A stretch of DNA of 42,030 nucleotides from Candidatus Pacearchaeota archaeon CG06_land_8_20_14_3_00_35_12 (GCA_002780285.1 PEVX01000025.1:1-42030), one strand, 5' to 3'. Counted from the first letter of the stretch, positions 14,669-24,270 are shown. Notes: generated from the sequence alone by a model not told the origin. Program-made: numbers and translations.

Positions 14669-15691
14669 ATGGTTAAAACCGAAAAAGGCTTTGGGGATTA
14701 TTTAGCACAAGTTTTGAATTCTGTAAAGAAGCCTCTTTATGTAGCGGGTGTTGTTGGCGGAGTTGTAGCTGCATTGGCGTCATATGCTGGAGCTGCTAAT
14801 TTTGATTATAATTCAAAATCTTTTTCTCACAGCAACAAGAAAACAGCAACTAATAGTGTTCAAGTTCAAATTCAAGGAAAAAAATTCTGGATAAATCCAA
14901 AACAACTTGGTGCTGACCTTGACGGTGATTCTTCTACTAGAATTGTTTATGCAAATGGATTTTACGTTGTAATGGCAGATATTAATGGCGATGGATATGC
15001 CAGCGACTCAGAAGCAGTTGCCAAAGAATCAAGCTTAGACACAGGAGATGCAAGAAACATGAAAAAGTTTTTCAAAGAAAACCCCGACACTTTGAACAGG
15101 GTGTATCTTGAAGGAAAAATTTTGTCTTCTGAACCGATAGATGCTGCTGCTCTTTCAATCCCAACTAAAAAAGAAACAGAAACTCTTTTAGCTTTAGCTA
15201 AAGGAATTCCAGCAAGAGAAACAAAATCTCTCGAACAGATTGCTGAAAATAATACTAATGCCCTACAGGAGACACCAAATCTCAGAGTTTCCTATCGTGA
15301 TTTGATTGGCATATATGGAGATTCCATAGCTTATGGAGACACGCAAAACCTGGCGAATGCTTTGAAAGAAGCTGAAATAGATTCTCAGATTAACAAATTA
15401 AAGTCAAGAGAAATCACATGGCTTGATTATCTTTTTTGGGGCGCAAAGCCTAAGCTTGAATTGCAGCTGAACGAAGCCAAGACAGATGGTGAAACAGAAT
15501 TGGCAAAATACAGATTAAGCTCAGTTACTGTCGATTCAAATATGGTCCGTGGTGTTACTGCATTTTTTCTATGGGGCGCATATGAACTAATCAGGGGTTT
15601 GTCTACGCCTCAACCTTCTGGAAATGGAGGCCGCGGTGGAGGCCCAGGATTTGGCGGAGGAGATGGCGAAGGAGGCCCAGGAGGACAATAA
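14669..15691 (+). CDS. Exported or membrane-anchored protein with EF-hand-like loop
   Basis: This 340-residue protein has an N-terminal hydrophobic segment (about 22-43, ending in small residues before NFDYN) and a second hydrophobic segment at about 294-312, followed by a Gly-rich tail. DINGDGYASDSEA at about 108-120 fits the EF-hand calcium loop (D-x-N-x-D-G...E), and DLDGDSS lies before it. This suggests calcium binding outside the cell. The stop is one base before the start of the next surface-protein gene. A TATA-like TTTTTAAATA lies about 50 nt upstream. Family not recognised. Confidence 0.65.
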   Translation: MVKTEKGFGDYLAQVLNSVKKPLYVAGVVGGVVAALASYAGAANFDYNSKSFSHSNKKTATNSVQVQIQGKKFWINPKQLGADLDGDSSTRIVYANGFYVVMADINGDGYASDSEAVAKESSLDTGDARNMKKFFKENPDTLNRVYLEGKILSSEPIDAAALSIPTKKETETLLALAKGIPARETKSLEQIAENNTNALQETPNLRVSYRDLIGIYGDSIAYGDTQNLANALKEAEIDSQINKLKSREITWLDYLFWGAKPKLELQLNEAKTDGETELAKYRLSSVTVDSNMVRGVTAFFLWGAYELIRGLSTPQPSGNGGRGGGPGFGGGDGEGGPGGQ

Positions 15692-15692
15692 A

Positions 15693-17357
15693 ATGGCAAT
15701 GAAAAATAAATTACTGTTTGGAATGCTTATGTTATTCGGAATTATGATTTTTGCATCAGGATTTGCAGCTGCAGAAAGATATGTCAATTATTCTTTTTAT
15801 GAAGGCACAATTCTTGCAAATGGAACAATTGTCAATTCAACAACACCAGTAACAGATGTTAATGCTGTGGGTTATGTCTGCGTTGATGAAAATTGCTCTC
15901 AATTAGGAACTCAAATAATCAATAATAATTCTGGAAGCAACTCATCAATGGTTTTGACATTTCCAACAGCTCAATCAACATACGGTTATGGTCTTTATTT
16001 TTACAAAGAAGGATATATTGTATGGGAGCAAAAGGCGAATTGGTGGGGAACAAATCCATCTGAGTCTGTTTCAAACCCTGCTCAAACATCACCTAAATAT
16101 TTGACACAAAAAGAAGCATGCTCTGCGCCTATCTTGACTATTTCAGATTTCAATGATGTGGCTATGAACACGCCTCTGATATTCAATGTATCTGCAGATG
16201 TTGATTCTTTTGTTCGCTCTGCAATTCAAAACGCAGGACCTCTTGAAGCAATTCCTTCAGGACTTGAAGAATATTATTCTGTTGAAACAGCAATAACCGC
16301 AACTATTTATGATTCTCAGAACAATTCTGTTTTTGAGGAAACTCAGACAATTTCAATTATGTTCGATGAATATGGTTGGGCTTTCTTTCAATGGACTCCT
16401 GACCGCGCGGGAAATTATCATCTTGTTGTCTCTTCAAATGTGACAGATGGAAAATGTTCAAGTTGCAATATCCAGCAAGCTGAAAAATTTATTGCAGTCC
16501 TTCCTGAAGAGCCTCACAATCAATGCTATACTCTTTTGAATTATCTATTATGGTATTCTGACAGCTATCCAATTGCCAATGCGAATGAAACAGTCTACAT
16601 TAATATAATGAAAATAAGCAATTCAGTTGATAATAATGGAAATTTTGCAGCTTTGCCTACAAATTTGACATTGACTGTTGCAAGAAACGGAACAAACAAT
16701 GTTGTCTGGACAGAATCAATTGTTGCAGATGCAAATTCAAACATTTATTATTTTGACAATTACGAATTTGAATGGATTCCTGAAGAAGAGGGATGGTATA
16801 CAATAACTGCAACAGGAAAGGCATTAAATTGCCTGTATAATCAGAACACAAATGAAACTGCCTCAATGCAGATTTATGTGAACGGAACTCATATCAATCA
16901 TGCGCCTGAAATAACATCTGATCCTGATGTAACTGCAATAGCCGGAGCAAAATATGAATATCAGGTTGAAGCAAACGATGTTGACAATGATGCTTTGACT
17001 TACTCTTTATCTGAAAAACCTTCTGGAATGACTATTGATTCAGCAACAGGATTGATTGAATGGCATCCTTCTGAAACAAAAGCAGGAGAAAGAGTTAAAG
17101 TGACTGTTGTTGTTTCTGACGGAAGCTTGACAGATTCCCAGTCTTTCAAGATAGATCTTGAGCACAAAGAACGAGCTCCTGTTGAAGAAGAAATTACAGA
17201 AGAGCCAACACCAAGTGTTGTGATAAGCCATGAAGCAGCTGCTGCAAAGGCTGAATTTATTAGCACGCCTTTATTCACATTGATTCTTTTGAATATTGCA
17301 GGAATTGCATTCATAATCTGGATTTTTAGATTGCTTTTCGCAGTTTTTAAATTCTGA
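15693..17357 (+). CDS. Surface protein with Ig-like (He_PIG-type) domain and C-terminal anchor
   Basis: The ATG at 15693 gives a 554-residue protein with a signal peptide (KNKLLFGMLMLFGIMIFASGFAAA). The long extracellular part is rich in Asn, Thr and Ser. At about 410-500 it has a putative Ig-like domain with APEITSDP, AKYEYQVEANDVDNDALTYSL and IDSATGLIEWHPS, as in He_PIG/cadherin-like domains of surface proteins. One membrane helix lies at the C-terminus (about 523-550). It probably belongs to the cell envelope or takes part in cell contact. It is cotranscribed with the preceding exported protein. Confidence 0.78.
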   Translation: MAMKNKLLFGMLMLFGIMIFASGFAAAERYVNYSFYEGTILANGTIVNSTTPVTDVNAVGYVCVDENCSQLGTQIINNNSGSNSSMVLTFPTAQSTYGYGLYFYKEGYIVWEQKANWWGTNPSESVSNPAQTSPKYLTQKEACSAPILTISDFNDVAMNTPLIFNVSADVDSFVRSAIQNAGPLEAIPSGLEEYYSVETAITATIYDSQNNSVFEETQTISIMFDEYGWAFFQWTPDRAGNYHLVVSSNVTDGKCSSCNIQQAEKFIAVLPEEPHNQCYTLLNYLLWYSDSYPIANANETVYINIMKISNSVDNNGNFAALPTNLTLTVARNGTNNVVWTESIVADANSNIYYFDNYEFEWIPEEEGWYTITATGKALNCLYNQNTNETASMQIYVNGTHINHAPEITSDPDVTAIAGAKYEYQVEANDVDNDALTYSLSEKPSGMTIDSATGLIEWHPSETKAGERVKVTVVVSDGSLTDSQSFKIDLEHKERAPVEEEITEEPTPSVVISHEAAAAKAEFISTPLFTLILLNIAGIAFIIWIFRLLFAVFKF

Positions 17358-17377
17358 TTTAATCTTTCTTTTATAAA

Positions 17378-17689
17378 ATGGTTAGAATATATAACGGACT
17401 GAATGGCCCAATTCATCTTGGGAAGATGTATGCAAAAGTATGTATGCATAAAACATGTTTGAGAATGGATTTTACTTCTCTATCTGATTCAAAGAAAGAA
17501 GGAGAATTAAATGAAATGTTAAAGAAGGGGCTTCCAGACTACAAAAGAGAGTTTGATTTTAATGAAGGATTGTATGTTAATAATTTTAAGGCGGCTTTTT
17601 GGAAAAAAGTAGAGGAAGAACTGCATATCCATGTTCATCATACTGATATGATAGGGGGCAATCACGCACATAATTATCATCACAGTTAA
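17378..17689 (+). CDS. Hypothetical protein with His-rich C-terminus
   Basis: This 103-residue protein has no recognised domain. The last 20 residues hold nine histidines (HIHVHHTDMIGG, then HAHNYHH), which suggests binding of zinc, nickel or another metal. Two cysteines occur near residues 24 and 28. It lies 20 bases after the surface-protein gene. A T-rich stretch follows it. Confidence 0.5.
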   Translation: MVRIYNGLNGPIHLGKMYAKVCMHKTCLRMDFTSLSDSKKEGELNEMLKKGLPDYKREFDFNEGLYVNNFKAAFWKKVEEELHIHVHHTDMIGGNHAHNYHHS

Positions 17690-17728
17690 ATCTTAATCTT
17701 TTTAATCTCTGTTTTCTTTTAATCTTTT

Positions 17729-18685
17729 ATGAAAACCAATGTTTCTTCAGAGCTTAAGAAAAAGCATTATGGCTTATTTGGAAATGCAGGAACAGAGGTA
17801 TGCTTGTGGACAAAAAAAGCCCTGAGGAACGAGGATGTTTGCTACAAGCAGAAATTTTATGGAATTCCATGCCATAGATGCATGCAGTTCTCTCCTTTGA
17901 TAGCATGCAATCAAAACTGCCTTTTCTGCTGGCGCCCAACAGAGATAATGCATTCTGGAAAAATTTCTGGAAAAATTGAAGAGCCCGAAAAAATAATTGA
18001 GAATTTAATTGAAGAAAGAAGGAAGCTGCTTACAGGATTTGGGGCAAACAAAAAAAACAGGAAAAAATGGCAGGAAGCTTTGAAACCCTGTCATTTTGCG
18101 ATAAGTCTTATTGGAGAGCCTACGCTTTATCCAAAACTGCCCGAACTTATGAGTTTGTTAAAACAAAGGCCTGAAACCAAAACAATTTTCATTGTTTCAA
18201 ATGGGCAGAATCCTGAAATGCTTTTGAAGTTGAAAAAAAAGAATGCTTTGCCGACTCAAATGTATTTATCAATGAATGCGCCGGGCGAGAAACTTTTCAG
18301 GGAAATCTGCAGGCCATGCTCTGACAGAGCATGGAAAATTTATTTGAAATCATTGAAAATATTGAAAAGTCTGCGATGCAGGAAAGTTATCCGAATGACA
18401 ATAATCAAAGGATTAAATGACAACTATGAATTTTTGCCAGAGTATGCTAGGCTGATTAGACTTGCAGAGCCTGATTTTGTTGAGGTAAAGGCGTACATGA
18501 GGCTTGGATACAACAGGCAGTCTTTTCTCTGGGAAAATATGCCTTCGCTTAAAGATATTGAAAAATTTTCTGAAAAGCTTTTGAAAGAACTGAAAAACTT
18601 CAAAAAAGCCGATAAAAACCGGCTTTCAAGAATAGTTCTTTTGAAAAATAAAAAAACCAAGTTTAGACAGAAAATTTTTGATTAG
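17729..18685 (+). CDS. taw1: tRNA 4-demethylwyosine synthase (TYW1)
   Basis: This 318-residue radical SAM enzyme converts N1-methylguanosine 37 of tRNA-Phe to 4-demethylwyosine using pyruvate. The SAM cluster motif is CNQNCLFCW (C60, C64, C67). C25, C38 and C51 match the second [4Fe-4S] cluster described for the Methanocaldococcus enzyme. ISLIGEPTLYP and the later SMNAPGEKLF segment are typical. The length is normal for the archaeal form. Its stop overlaps the stop of the convergent cyclase-like gene. Confidence 0.95.
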   Translation: MKTNVSSELKKKHYGLFGNAGTEVCLWTKKALRNEDVCYKQKFYGIPCHRCMQFSPLIACNQNCLFCWRPTEIMHSGKISGKIEEPEKIIENLIEERRKLLTGFGANKKNRKKWQEALKPCHFAISLIGEPTLYPKLPELMSLLKQRPETKTIFIVSNGQNPEMLLKLKKKNALPTQMYLSMNAPGEKLFREICRPCSDRAWKIYLKSLKILKSLRCRKVIRMTIIKGLNDNYEFLPEYARLIRLAEPDFVEVKAYMRLGYNRQSFLWENMPSLKDIEKFSEKLLKELKNFKKADKNRLSRIVLLKNKKTKFRQKIFD

Positions 18686-19632
18686 ATAAAGCTCTTTTTT
18701 TCCTGTTCTGTCTTTGCTAATTGCTCAAATGTTGAATTGACTGTTTTTTGCCATATTTTCTGTCTTTCTTTGTTGATATCTTCTTGTTTCCATCTTCTCA
18801 TCATAGAATCAACATAAGGCTTGAATTTTTCTCGCTTTGTGAAGCTTTTGACTATGTATAAAGGAAGTGTTTTTGTTCCGACTTCAATTGCTTTTGTTTT
18901 TTCAACCTGAATAACTCCAGAAACAGGATTATATGTGCTTTGGCTGATTAAAACCTCTCCTGCTGCAGCGCGCTCTGCAACTCTCGATGAAATCTGTGTT
19001 GTGCTTTGCAATGGAGTATATCTTAATTTTCTATCAAAATCCAGTCGCATTATTGCAGAGCCTGTATGAATTCCAAATCCCGTTTTGATTAGATTTCTTT
19101 TTGTTTCATCGCAGATTTCAAGTGCAGATCTAATTGCCGCAAGCTCATGCTCCTGAGTGCCTGTTTTTTCTCCGAACAGAACTAAAACATCTTTGTTCTG
19201 CTGCAGGCTTCTGATTCCTCTGTGCTTTTCAATAACAGTGTCTATTTTTTGCATCATAACCCTATGTGCCTCTTTTCTTCCAGCAGCTTCTGTTTCAATA
19301 TTTTTAAAGTCAATATACAAAGCAGTCAGACTTTCCTCGCTTCCCTGCATTATTACAGAAGGAATAGCTTCTCTTACTGTTGTGATTCCAACACGGGCTG
19401 CTGCAAGAGGTTTAAGTGATTCAGGCATTTTTACAATCTCAACCTCTGCTGGCTCTTCAACATGATATATTCTTGGCTGAATTGAAATATATCTTACTTC
19501 TTTTTTTCTTGTCAGATAATATATGATCAGAATTGCGATTATTGTCGCAATGATTATTGTGGCTATGATTGGGTCTCTAAGAAAATTTTCTTTTCCCATA
19601 TTAAAACCAGAAACTACATTGCTTGAAACCAT
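18682..19632 (-). CDS. Membrane-anchored class III cyclase-like protein, probably catalytically degenerate
   Basis: This 316-residue protein has one membrane helix near 20-40 and a cytoplasmic domain at about 95-265 patterned like class III nucleotide cyclases: ALYIDFKNIE (usual DIRGFT region), NKDVLVLFG (usual GDGxMAxFG), GFGIHTGSA, and YTPLQSTTQISSRV (usual GDTVNxAARL). The first aspartate is kept, but the second metal-binding Asp appears to be Lys and the transition-state Asn is not conserved. I infer a non-catalytic nucleotide-binding or scaffold role. A start at 19599 (MGKENF) is also possible. Confidence 0.68.
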   Translation of the reverse strand: MVSSNVVSGFNMGKENFLRDPIIATIIIATIIAILIIYYLTRKKEVRYISIQPRIYHVEEPAEVEIVKMPESLKPLAAARVGITTVREAIPSVIMQGSEESLTALYIDFKNIETEAAGRKEAHRVMMQKIDTVIEKHRGIRSLQQNKDVLVLFGEKTGTQEHELAAIRSALEICDETKRNLIKTGFGIHTGSAIMRLDFDRKLRYTPLQSTTQISSRVAERAAAGEVLISQSTYNPVSGVIQVEKTKAIEVGTKTLPLYIVKSFTKREKFKPYVDSMMRRWKQEDINKERQKIWQKTVNSTFEQLAKTEQEKKSFI

Positions 19633-19720
19633 TTTTTACTGCTCTTTTATTATTTTGTTTAAGAATATTTGGACTTATTTAAAGTTTATCTTTGAAAATC
19701 AAACGAAATTAAAACATTAG

Positions 19721-19730
19721 TTTTATAAAT
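19721..19730 (+). promoter_or_regulatory. TATA box of thrS
   Basis: TTTTATAAAT is centred about 25 nt upstream of the thrS ATG at 19751, indicating a leaderless transcript. Confidence 0.6.
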
Positions 19731-19750
19731 CTCTTGCCTCTTTTTTTGAT

Positions 19751-21472
19751 ATGAAAATACTTACATTGCATTGCGACTATATTAAGTTCAAGCCATTGAA
19801 AAAAGCGCTTAAATCGCCTGAAGAATTGAGCGATGATGCAAAAAAAGAGAAAAAAGTAGAGGAATGTCTTGTAGTGCTGACTGCTGTTGAAAAGCAGGAT
19901 TCTGTTTCAAGCGCCGCAGCGCTTGTGGAAAATGTCAAAGACATCGCTTCCCAAGTCAAGGCAAAGAATATTGTTCTTTACCCTTATGCTCATTTGTCTT
20001 CACAGCTCGCGCTTCCTGAAATTGCAGAGCGAATTCTCAAAGAAGCAGAAGCTCTTTTGAAAAAAGACAAGGAAAAATTTTCTGTCACAAGAGCGCCGTT
20101 TGGATATTACAAGGAATTTGAACTGAAATGTAAAGGCCATCCTTTGTCTGAATTAAGCAGGGAAATTGGCGCAACAAGCGAAGAATACAAGCCTAGAAAA
20201 AATTTGTTGAAAGAAGAAGTTTATGATTCTAAAATGCTTCTGAATGAAATCTCAAAGACAAAATTAGACAGGGAAAATCTGAAAGAGAATGACCACAGAA
20301 TTCTCGGCCAGAAGATGGACTTGTTTTCTTTCAGCGAAACAGCTCCAGGAATGATTTTCTTTCACAACAATGGCCTGATTATTTATAATGAGCTCGTTAA
20401 TTTCTGGCGCGAAGAGCACAGGAAAGCAGGTTATCAGGAAGTTTCAACTCCACTTATTTTAGATAAAAGACTCTGGCAGATTTCAGGACACTGGGAAAAA
20501 TACAGAGAGAATATTTTCTTGACAAAATATGAGGGCAGGGATTTTGCAGTCAAGCCCATGAACTGCCCCGGAGGAATGCTTATTTTCAAATCAAAGCCAA
20601 AGTCTTACAAAGAATTGCCTTTGAAAGTTGCAGAGCTTGGAGTTGTCCATAGGCAGGAATTGTCAGGAGTTTTGGCAGGGCTTTTCAGAGTTATAAAATT
20701 CACGCAGGATGATGCTCATCTTTACTGCATGGAAAATCAGCTTGAGGAAGAGATCATCAAAATTGTAAGATTTATTGAAAAATTCTACAATAAATTTGGA
20801 TTTACATATCACGTTGAACTTTCAACAAGGCCTGAAAAAAGAATCGGTGCAGATAGTTTGTGGGACAAAGCAGAAAAAACATTAGAAACTGTCTTGAAGA
20901 AATTAGACATGAATTTTAAATTGAATAAAGGTGAAGGCGCATTCTATGGCCCAAAAATTGATTTTCACATAAAAGATTCTTTAGGAAGAACATGGCAATG
21001 CGGAACAATTCAGCTTGATTTTGCAATGCCTGAGAGATTTGAACTCGAATATGTTGGAGAGGACAACAAAAAACACAGGCCTGTGATGGTTCATAGAACT
21101 GTTTATGGAAGCTTGGAGAGATTTATGGGTGTTTTGCTTGAGCATACAAATGGCAATCTGCCTGTATGGCTTTCTCCTGTTCAGGTTTCTGTTTTAAGTT
21201 TTACAGACAGAAATATTCCAGCAGCAAAAAAACTGCATAAAGAGCTTATTGACTTGGGGATAAGGGCTGAAGCTGACCTGGATTCAAGTACTGTCAATGA
21301 CAAAATAAGAAATGCTGAAATAAGAAGAATACCCTACATAATAGTTATCGGAGACAAAGAAGAGAAAGCAAAGACTCTTGCAGTGAGAAAAAGAGGGCAG
21401 AAACCAGAGTTTGGAATAAAATTTGAGGATTTTGTTTCTGAAATCAATGAATTAATTAGAGAGAGAAAATAA
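19751..21472 (+). CDS. thrS: Threonyl-tRNA synthetase, archaeal type
   Basis: This 573-residue class II synthetase charges tRNA-Thr. The N-terminal domain (about 1-140) is the archaeal DTD-like editing domain, with MKILTLHCDYIKF, LYPYAHLSSQLA and CKGHPLSEL, which hydrolyses Ser-tRNA-Thr. The catalytic domain has MNCPG, motif 2-like RQELSGVLAGLFRV, FTQDDAH and motif 3-like GSLERFMGVLLEH. The Zn ligands (Cys of MNCPG, His of DDAH, His of MVHR) are present. A C-terminal anticodon-binding domain starts near 480. It is slightly shorter than typical archaeal enzymes of about 620 residues. Confidence 0.97.
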   Translation: MKILTLHCDYIKFKPLKKALKSPEELSDDAKKEKKVEECLVVLTAVEKQDSVSSAAALVENVKDIASQVKAKNIVLYPYAHLSSQLALPEIAERILKEAEALLKKDKEKFSVTRAPFGYYKEFELKCKGHPLSELSREIGATSEEYKPRKNLLKEEVYDSKMLLNEISKTKLDRENLKENDHRILGQKMDLFSFSETAPGMIFFHNNGLIIYNELVNFWREEHRKAGYQEVSTPLILDKRLWQISGHWEKYRENIFLTKYEGRDFAVKPMNCPGGMLIFKSKPKSYKELPLKVAELGVVHRQELSGVLAGLFRVIKFTQDDAHLYCMENQLEEEIIKIVRFIEKFYNKFGFTYHVELSTRPEKRIGADSLWDKAEKTLETVLKKLDMNFKLNKGEGAFYGPKIDFHIKDSLGRTWQCGTIQLDFAMPERFELEYVGEDNKKHRPVMVHRTVYGSLERFMGVLLEHTNGNLPVWLSPVQVSVLSFTDRNIPAAKKLHKELIDLGIRAEADLDSSTVNDKIRNAEIRRIPYIIVIGDKEEKAKTLAVRKRGQKPEFGIKFEDFVSEINELIRERK

Positions 21473-21474
21473 AA

Positions 21475-22002
21475 ATGAAAGTTTCTGCGCTTGTAAAGAA
21501 GCTTGAATCTGATTCTGAGTTTGAAAAATTCAAAAAAGAAAATCCCAAGGCATTTTTGTCAAGCATTTTTATTGTTTTTGATTTTGAGTCTGGCGGAAAC
21601 CAGCAGGACATGAATTATTTTATTCCTTCTGAAAAGAAAATAGCTGTTTTCGCGGTTTCTGATTCAGGAATAATGGAAAAGACAAGCAATTTATTTGATG
21701 AGGAAAAATCAGAGAAATTTCATGAGCTTAAATTTGATGGCTTGAAGCTTGATGCAGATGATATTGAAAAAAATGTTCAAAATCAGCTGAAAAAAGAGAA
21801 AATCACGAACAAACTTAATAAAATAATCGCTGTTTTGCAGCCATGTGATGAGGGAAAAGATGTTTTGTGGAACTTGACATGCATTCTTGACGGGCTTGTG
21901 ATTGTAAGAATAAACATAGATGCCTGCAACGGCAAGCTTTTGAAATTTGAAAAAGCAGGGCTTATGGATTTCATAAAATTTGAGAAAGGCAAAGAGAAAT
22001 AA
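21475..22002 (+). CDS. Hypothetical protein cotranscribed with thrS
   Basis: This 175-residue soluble protein is not recognised. It is rich in Lys, Glu and Asp, and has a helical segment (DIEKNVQNQLKKEK) followed by an alternating hydrophobic region (LWNLTCILDGLVIVRINIDA) like a beta-sheet domain. It starts two bases after the thrS stop and is therefore probably in the same transcript. No export signal is visible. Confidence 0.6.
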   Translation: MKVSALVKKLESDSEFEKFKKENPKAFLSSIFIVFDFESGGNQQDMNYFIPSEKKIAVFAVSDSGIMEKTSNLFDEEKSEKFHELKFDGLKLDADDIEKNVQNQLKKEKITNKLNKIIAVLQPCDEGKDVLWNLTCILDGLVIVRINIDACNGKLLKFEKAGLMDFIKFEKGKEK

Positions 22003-22166
22003 TTTGAAAAATGAAGAAATTCTGCCCGCCCCACACTTTTCCCCACAGATTTCCATGGCAGAAAAAGATTTCAAACGAGAAGTGTCACAAGCATAAGAAT
22101 AAATTAAGGCAATTCTTGCATAATTTCCATTGCCGGCTTTTGGGCTGCCGTCTCAGAGAGAAAAAA

Positions 22167-22175
22167 ATATAAATA
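22167..22175 (+). promoter_or_regulatory. TATA box of the membrane winged-helix gene
   Basis: ATATAAATA is centred 26 nt upstream of the ATG at 22197. This supports that ATG over an upstream in-frame TTG. Confidence 0.6.
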
Positions 22176-22196
22176 GCTCTTTTGTTTTTGAGGGAT

Positions 22197-23030
22197 ATGG
22201 CAAGGTTCAAGGGAAGTCTAGCGATACTAATTTTAGCGGCATTTTTATTGATTTTGCCAAATTGTTTGGCTCAGAGTATTGATTCTTACTCTGCAAAGTT
22301 TATAATAGTAGATTCAAAAACCGTTGCAAGCTATGAGATTAATTTATCAGAAGCTGCTCAGGTTCAATTTAGATTGCCTTCAGATGCCAAAGCCCTAGAT
22401 GTTTATATCGACGGCAATAAGCAAGAAGTTGTTTTGTCAGAAGTTTTACAACTTTCAGCGGCTAAAAATATAAAAATCAGCTATGTGACTGAAAAATTTG
22501 TGGAAAAAAGCAAGAAATATTATTTTTTGACAGATATTCTTTTCCCCTTGGACATTGATAAATTCAATGTTGAATTAATTTTGCCTCAAGGAGCTGTTCT
22601 CGACACGCCAAATTCAGCATGGCCGGCTCCTTCAGAAATTACAAGCGACGGCCAGCATATAATCTTAAAGTGGGGAAGCGGGGATTTAGAGAGAGATGAT
22701 AGTTTTGCCATATTTGTAATATTCAACAAATCAAGCACTGCAAATTTGCTGTTTATTATTTCAATAATTGTAATTTTCATTGCAGCTGCTTTTATTTTCC
22801 TTGTTTTCAGAAAAAAAGCCAGGAAAGAAATAGACAAGCATCTTTTTGATTCAGAAAAATCAGTGATTTCTAGTCTTAGAAAAGCAAATGGAGAATTATG
22901 GCAGAAACAGCTTCAGATTAAAACAGGATTCAGCAAGGCCAAATTGAGCCGCATTGTCAGAAATCTTGAAACTCGCGGTTTGATTAAGAAGATTCCCTAT
23001 GGAAACACAAACAAGATAAGGCTTGCCTGA
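22197..23030 (+). CDS. Membrane protein with extracellular domain and C-terminal winged helix
   Basis: The ATG at 22197 is supported by the TATA box. The 277-residue protein has a signal-like hydrophobic N-terminus (about 9-27), an extracellular beta-rich region (about 30-180), a membrane helix (about 188-208) and a cytoplasmic winged-helix domain (about 215-277; SVISSLRKANGELWQKQLQ, then FSKAKLSRIVRNLETRGLI). This is a membrane-spanning one-component regulator type found in archaea. It shares the membrane-to-winged-helix order with the protein at 7283-7777 but is larger. Signal and targets are unknown. The next gene downstream encodes an exported coiled-coil protein. Confidence 0.75.
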   Translation: MARFKGSLAILILAAFLLILPNCLAQSIDSYSAKFIIVDSKTVASYEINLSEAAQVQFRLPSDAKALDVYIDGNKQEVVLSEVLQLSAAKNIKISYVTEKFVEKSKKYYFLTDILFPLDIDKFNVELILPQGAVLDTPNSAWPAPSEITSDGQHIILKWGSGDLERDDSFAIFVIFNKSSTANLLFIISIIVIFIAAAFIFLVFRKKARKEIDKHLFDSEKSVISSLRKANGELWQKQLQIKTGFSKAKLSRIVRNLETRGLIKKIPYGNTNKIRLA

Positions 23031-23157
23031 ATTTTTCCCTTTTTATCTTGTTCCATCTTGTTCCATTCTTGTTTCGAGGATATATTAAATATCTTTTTTT
23101 CTATACTATATTAACAAAAAATAGAAAAAAACACAAGGGAGGAAAAACAAACAAAAA

Positions 23158-24270
23158 ATGAAAACACTATTAATAGCCTTAATAGCAGTTTTGTTATTGA
23201 CAAGCACAGTGGCTTTGGCTGTAGCTCAAGATGAGGTTATAACGAGCGGGACAAATGGAAGCATAACAGTAACAGCAGAAGAGTCTGGAGTAACTGATGC
23301 GGAAGTTGCTGATGTGACGTTGCCCGAAAACGAAACCGGCGGAATAGGCCCTGAAAACCCTTTATGGGGTCTTGACAGAGCTCTGGAAAGAATTCAGCTT
23401 GCTTTGGCTTTGAACAAATCAGAAAAAGCAAGAATGGGGCTGGCTCATGCTCGCGAAAGACTTCTCGAAGTAAGAGCAAGAATTCAGGCAAAAAGACTTG
23501 ATCAGGCAGAAAAAGCGCTTCAAAACAGAGAAAGAATTCTTGAAGAAGCAAAAGCAAGAATAAATGAAATTGAGCTTGAAAATGCAACAGAAGAAGCAGA
23601 GACAGAAGCAGAGCTTGAAAAAGAACTTGAAGAGCAGGACAATGAAGCTGATGATGTTGAGACAGAAATAGAAATCGAAGATGCAAATCTTACTGAAACT
23701 CAGCGCACAGAATTGCTGCAAGTAAGAGACAGACTCAAAAATCAGACCCAGGACCTCAAACAGGCAATGGAGGCAAAAAGAGACAGAACCAAAATTAAGC
23801 TTAAAGCTTCTTTGAATAAGACAGATGCAGAAGTTGAGCAAATGCTTGAAAATATTGCGAATGAGACTGGATTGGAGAAGGCAAAAGAGACAAGAGCAAG
23901 AGCAATGGTAAAAAGAGCAGAGGTTTTTGCAAAAATTGCAGAAAAAAGAATTGAAAAAGCAGAAGCAATGGGTGCAGACATAACAGCTCTTAAAGAAGCT
24001 CTTGAAAATGCAAAAGCGATGATAAGCCAGGCAAATTCAAGCGCAGATCCTAAGGAAATAAGAGAGATTGCACAGGAAGCAAAAGAAGTTGCTCGAGCAA
24101 TCAAAAGAGAAAATGCTATTCAAGTTATTGCAAAGGTTATAGCAAAACTTGAAGAAAAGCAGGGAGAAGGATCGAATGTTAGCAATGCAATTTCAAAATT
24201 GACTGCTGTACAAACAAAGCTTGAAGCAAAACGCGGTGCTGAAGTAAATGCAACAAACAAAACAGCCTAA
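23158..24270 (+). CDS. Exported coiled-coil protein with DUF5667-like region
   Basis: This 370-residue protein has a signal peptide (MKTLLIALIAVLLLTSTVALAVAQ). After a short Thr/Glu region, ENPLWGLDRALERIQLAL at about 62-80 resembles the start of DUF5667 domains. The rest is Ala/Glu/Lys/Arg-rich helix, likely a long coiled coil, split by a very acidic stretch (about 140-180). No C-terminal anchor is seen. GGGAGG lies 15 bases before the ATG. Such proteins are common in DPANN genomes with unknown function. Confidence 0.75.
   Translation: MKTLLIALIAVLLLTSTVALAVAQDEVITSGTNGSITVTAEESGVTDAEVADVTLPENETGGIGPENPLWGLDRALERIQLALALNKSEKARMGLAHARERLLEVRARIQAKRLDQAEKALQNRERILEEAKARINEIELENATEEAETEAELEKELEEQDNEADDVETEIEIEDANLTETQRTELLQVRDRLKNQTQDLKQAMEAKRDRTKIKLKASLNKTDAEVEQMLENIANETGLEKAKETRARAMVKRAEVFAKIAEKRIEKAEAMGADITALKEALENAKAMISQANSSADPKEIREIAQEAKEVARAIKRENAIQVIAKVIAKLEEKQGEGSNVSNAISKLTAVQTKLEAKRGAEVNATNKTA

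Noticed and set aside
22003-22181. Short reading frame MAEKDFKREVSQA and GC-rich patch in the gap after the thrS operon
   Set aside because: Only 13 codons, no ribosome binding site or TATA spacing. Treated as intergenic.
23237-24104. Several open frames antisense to the coiled-coil gene
   Set aside because: They arise from the repetitive Glu/Lys/Ala codons of the sense gene and show Leu/Phe/Ser-rich low-complexity products.
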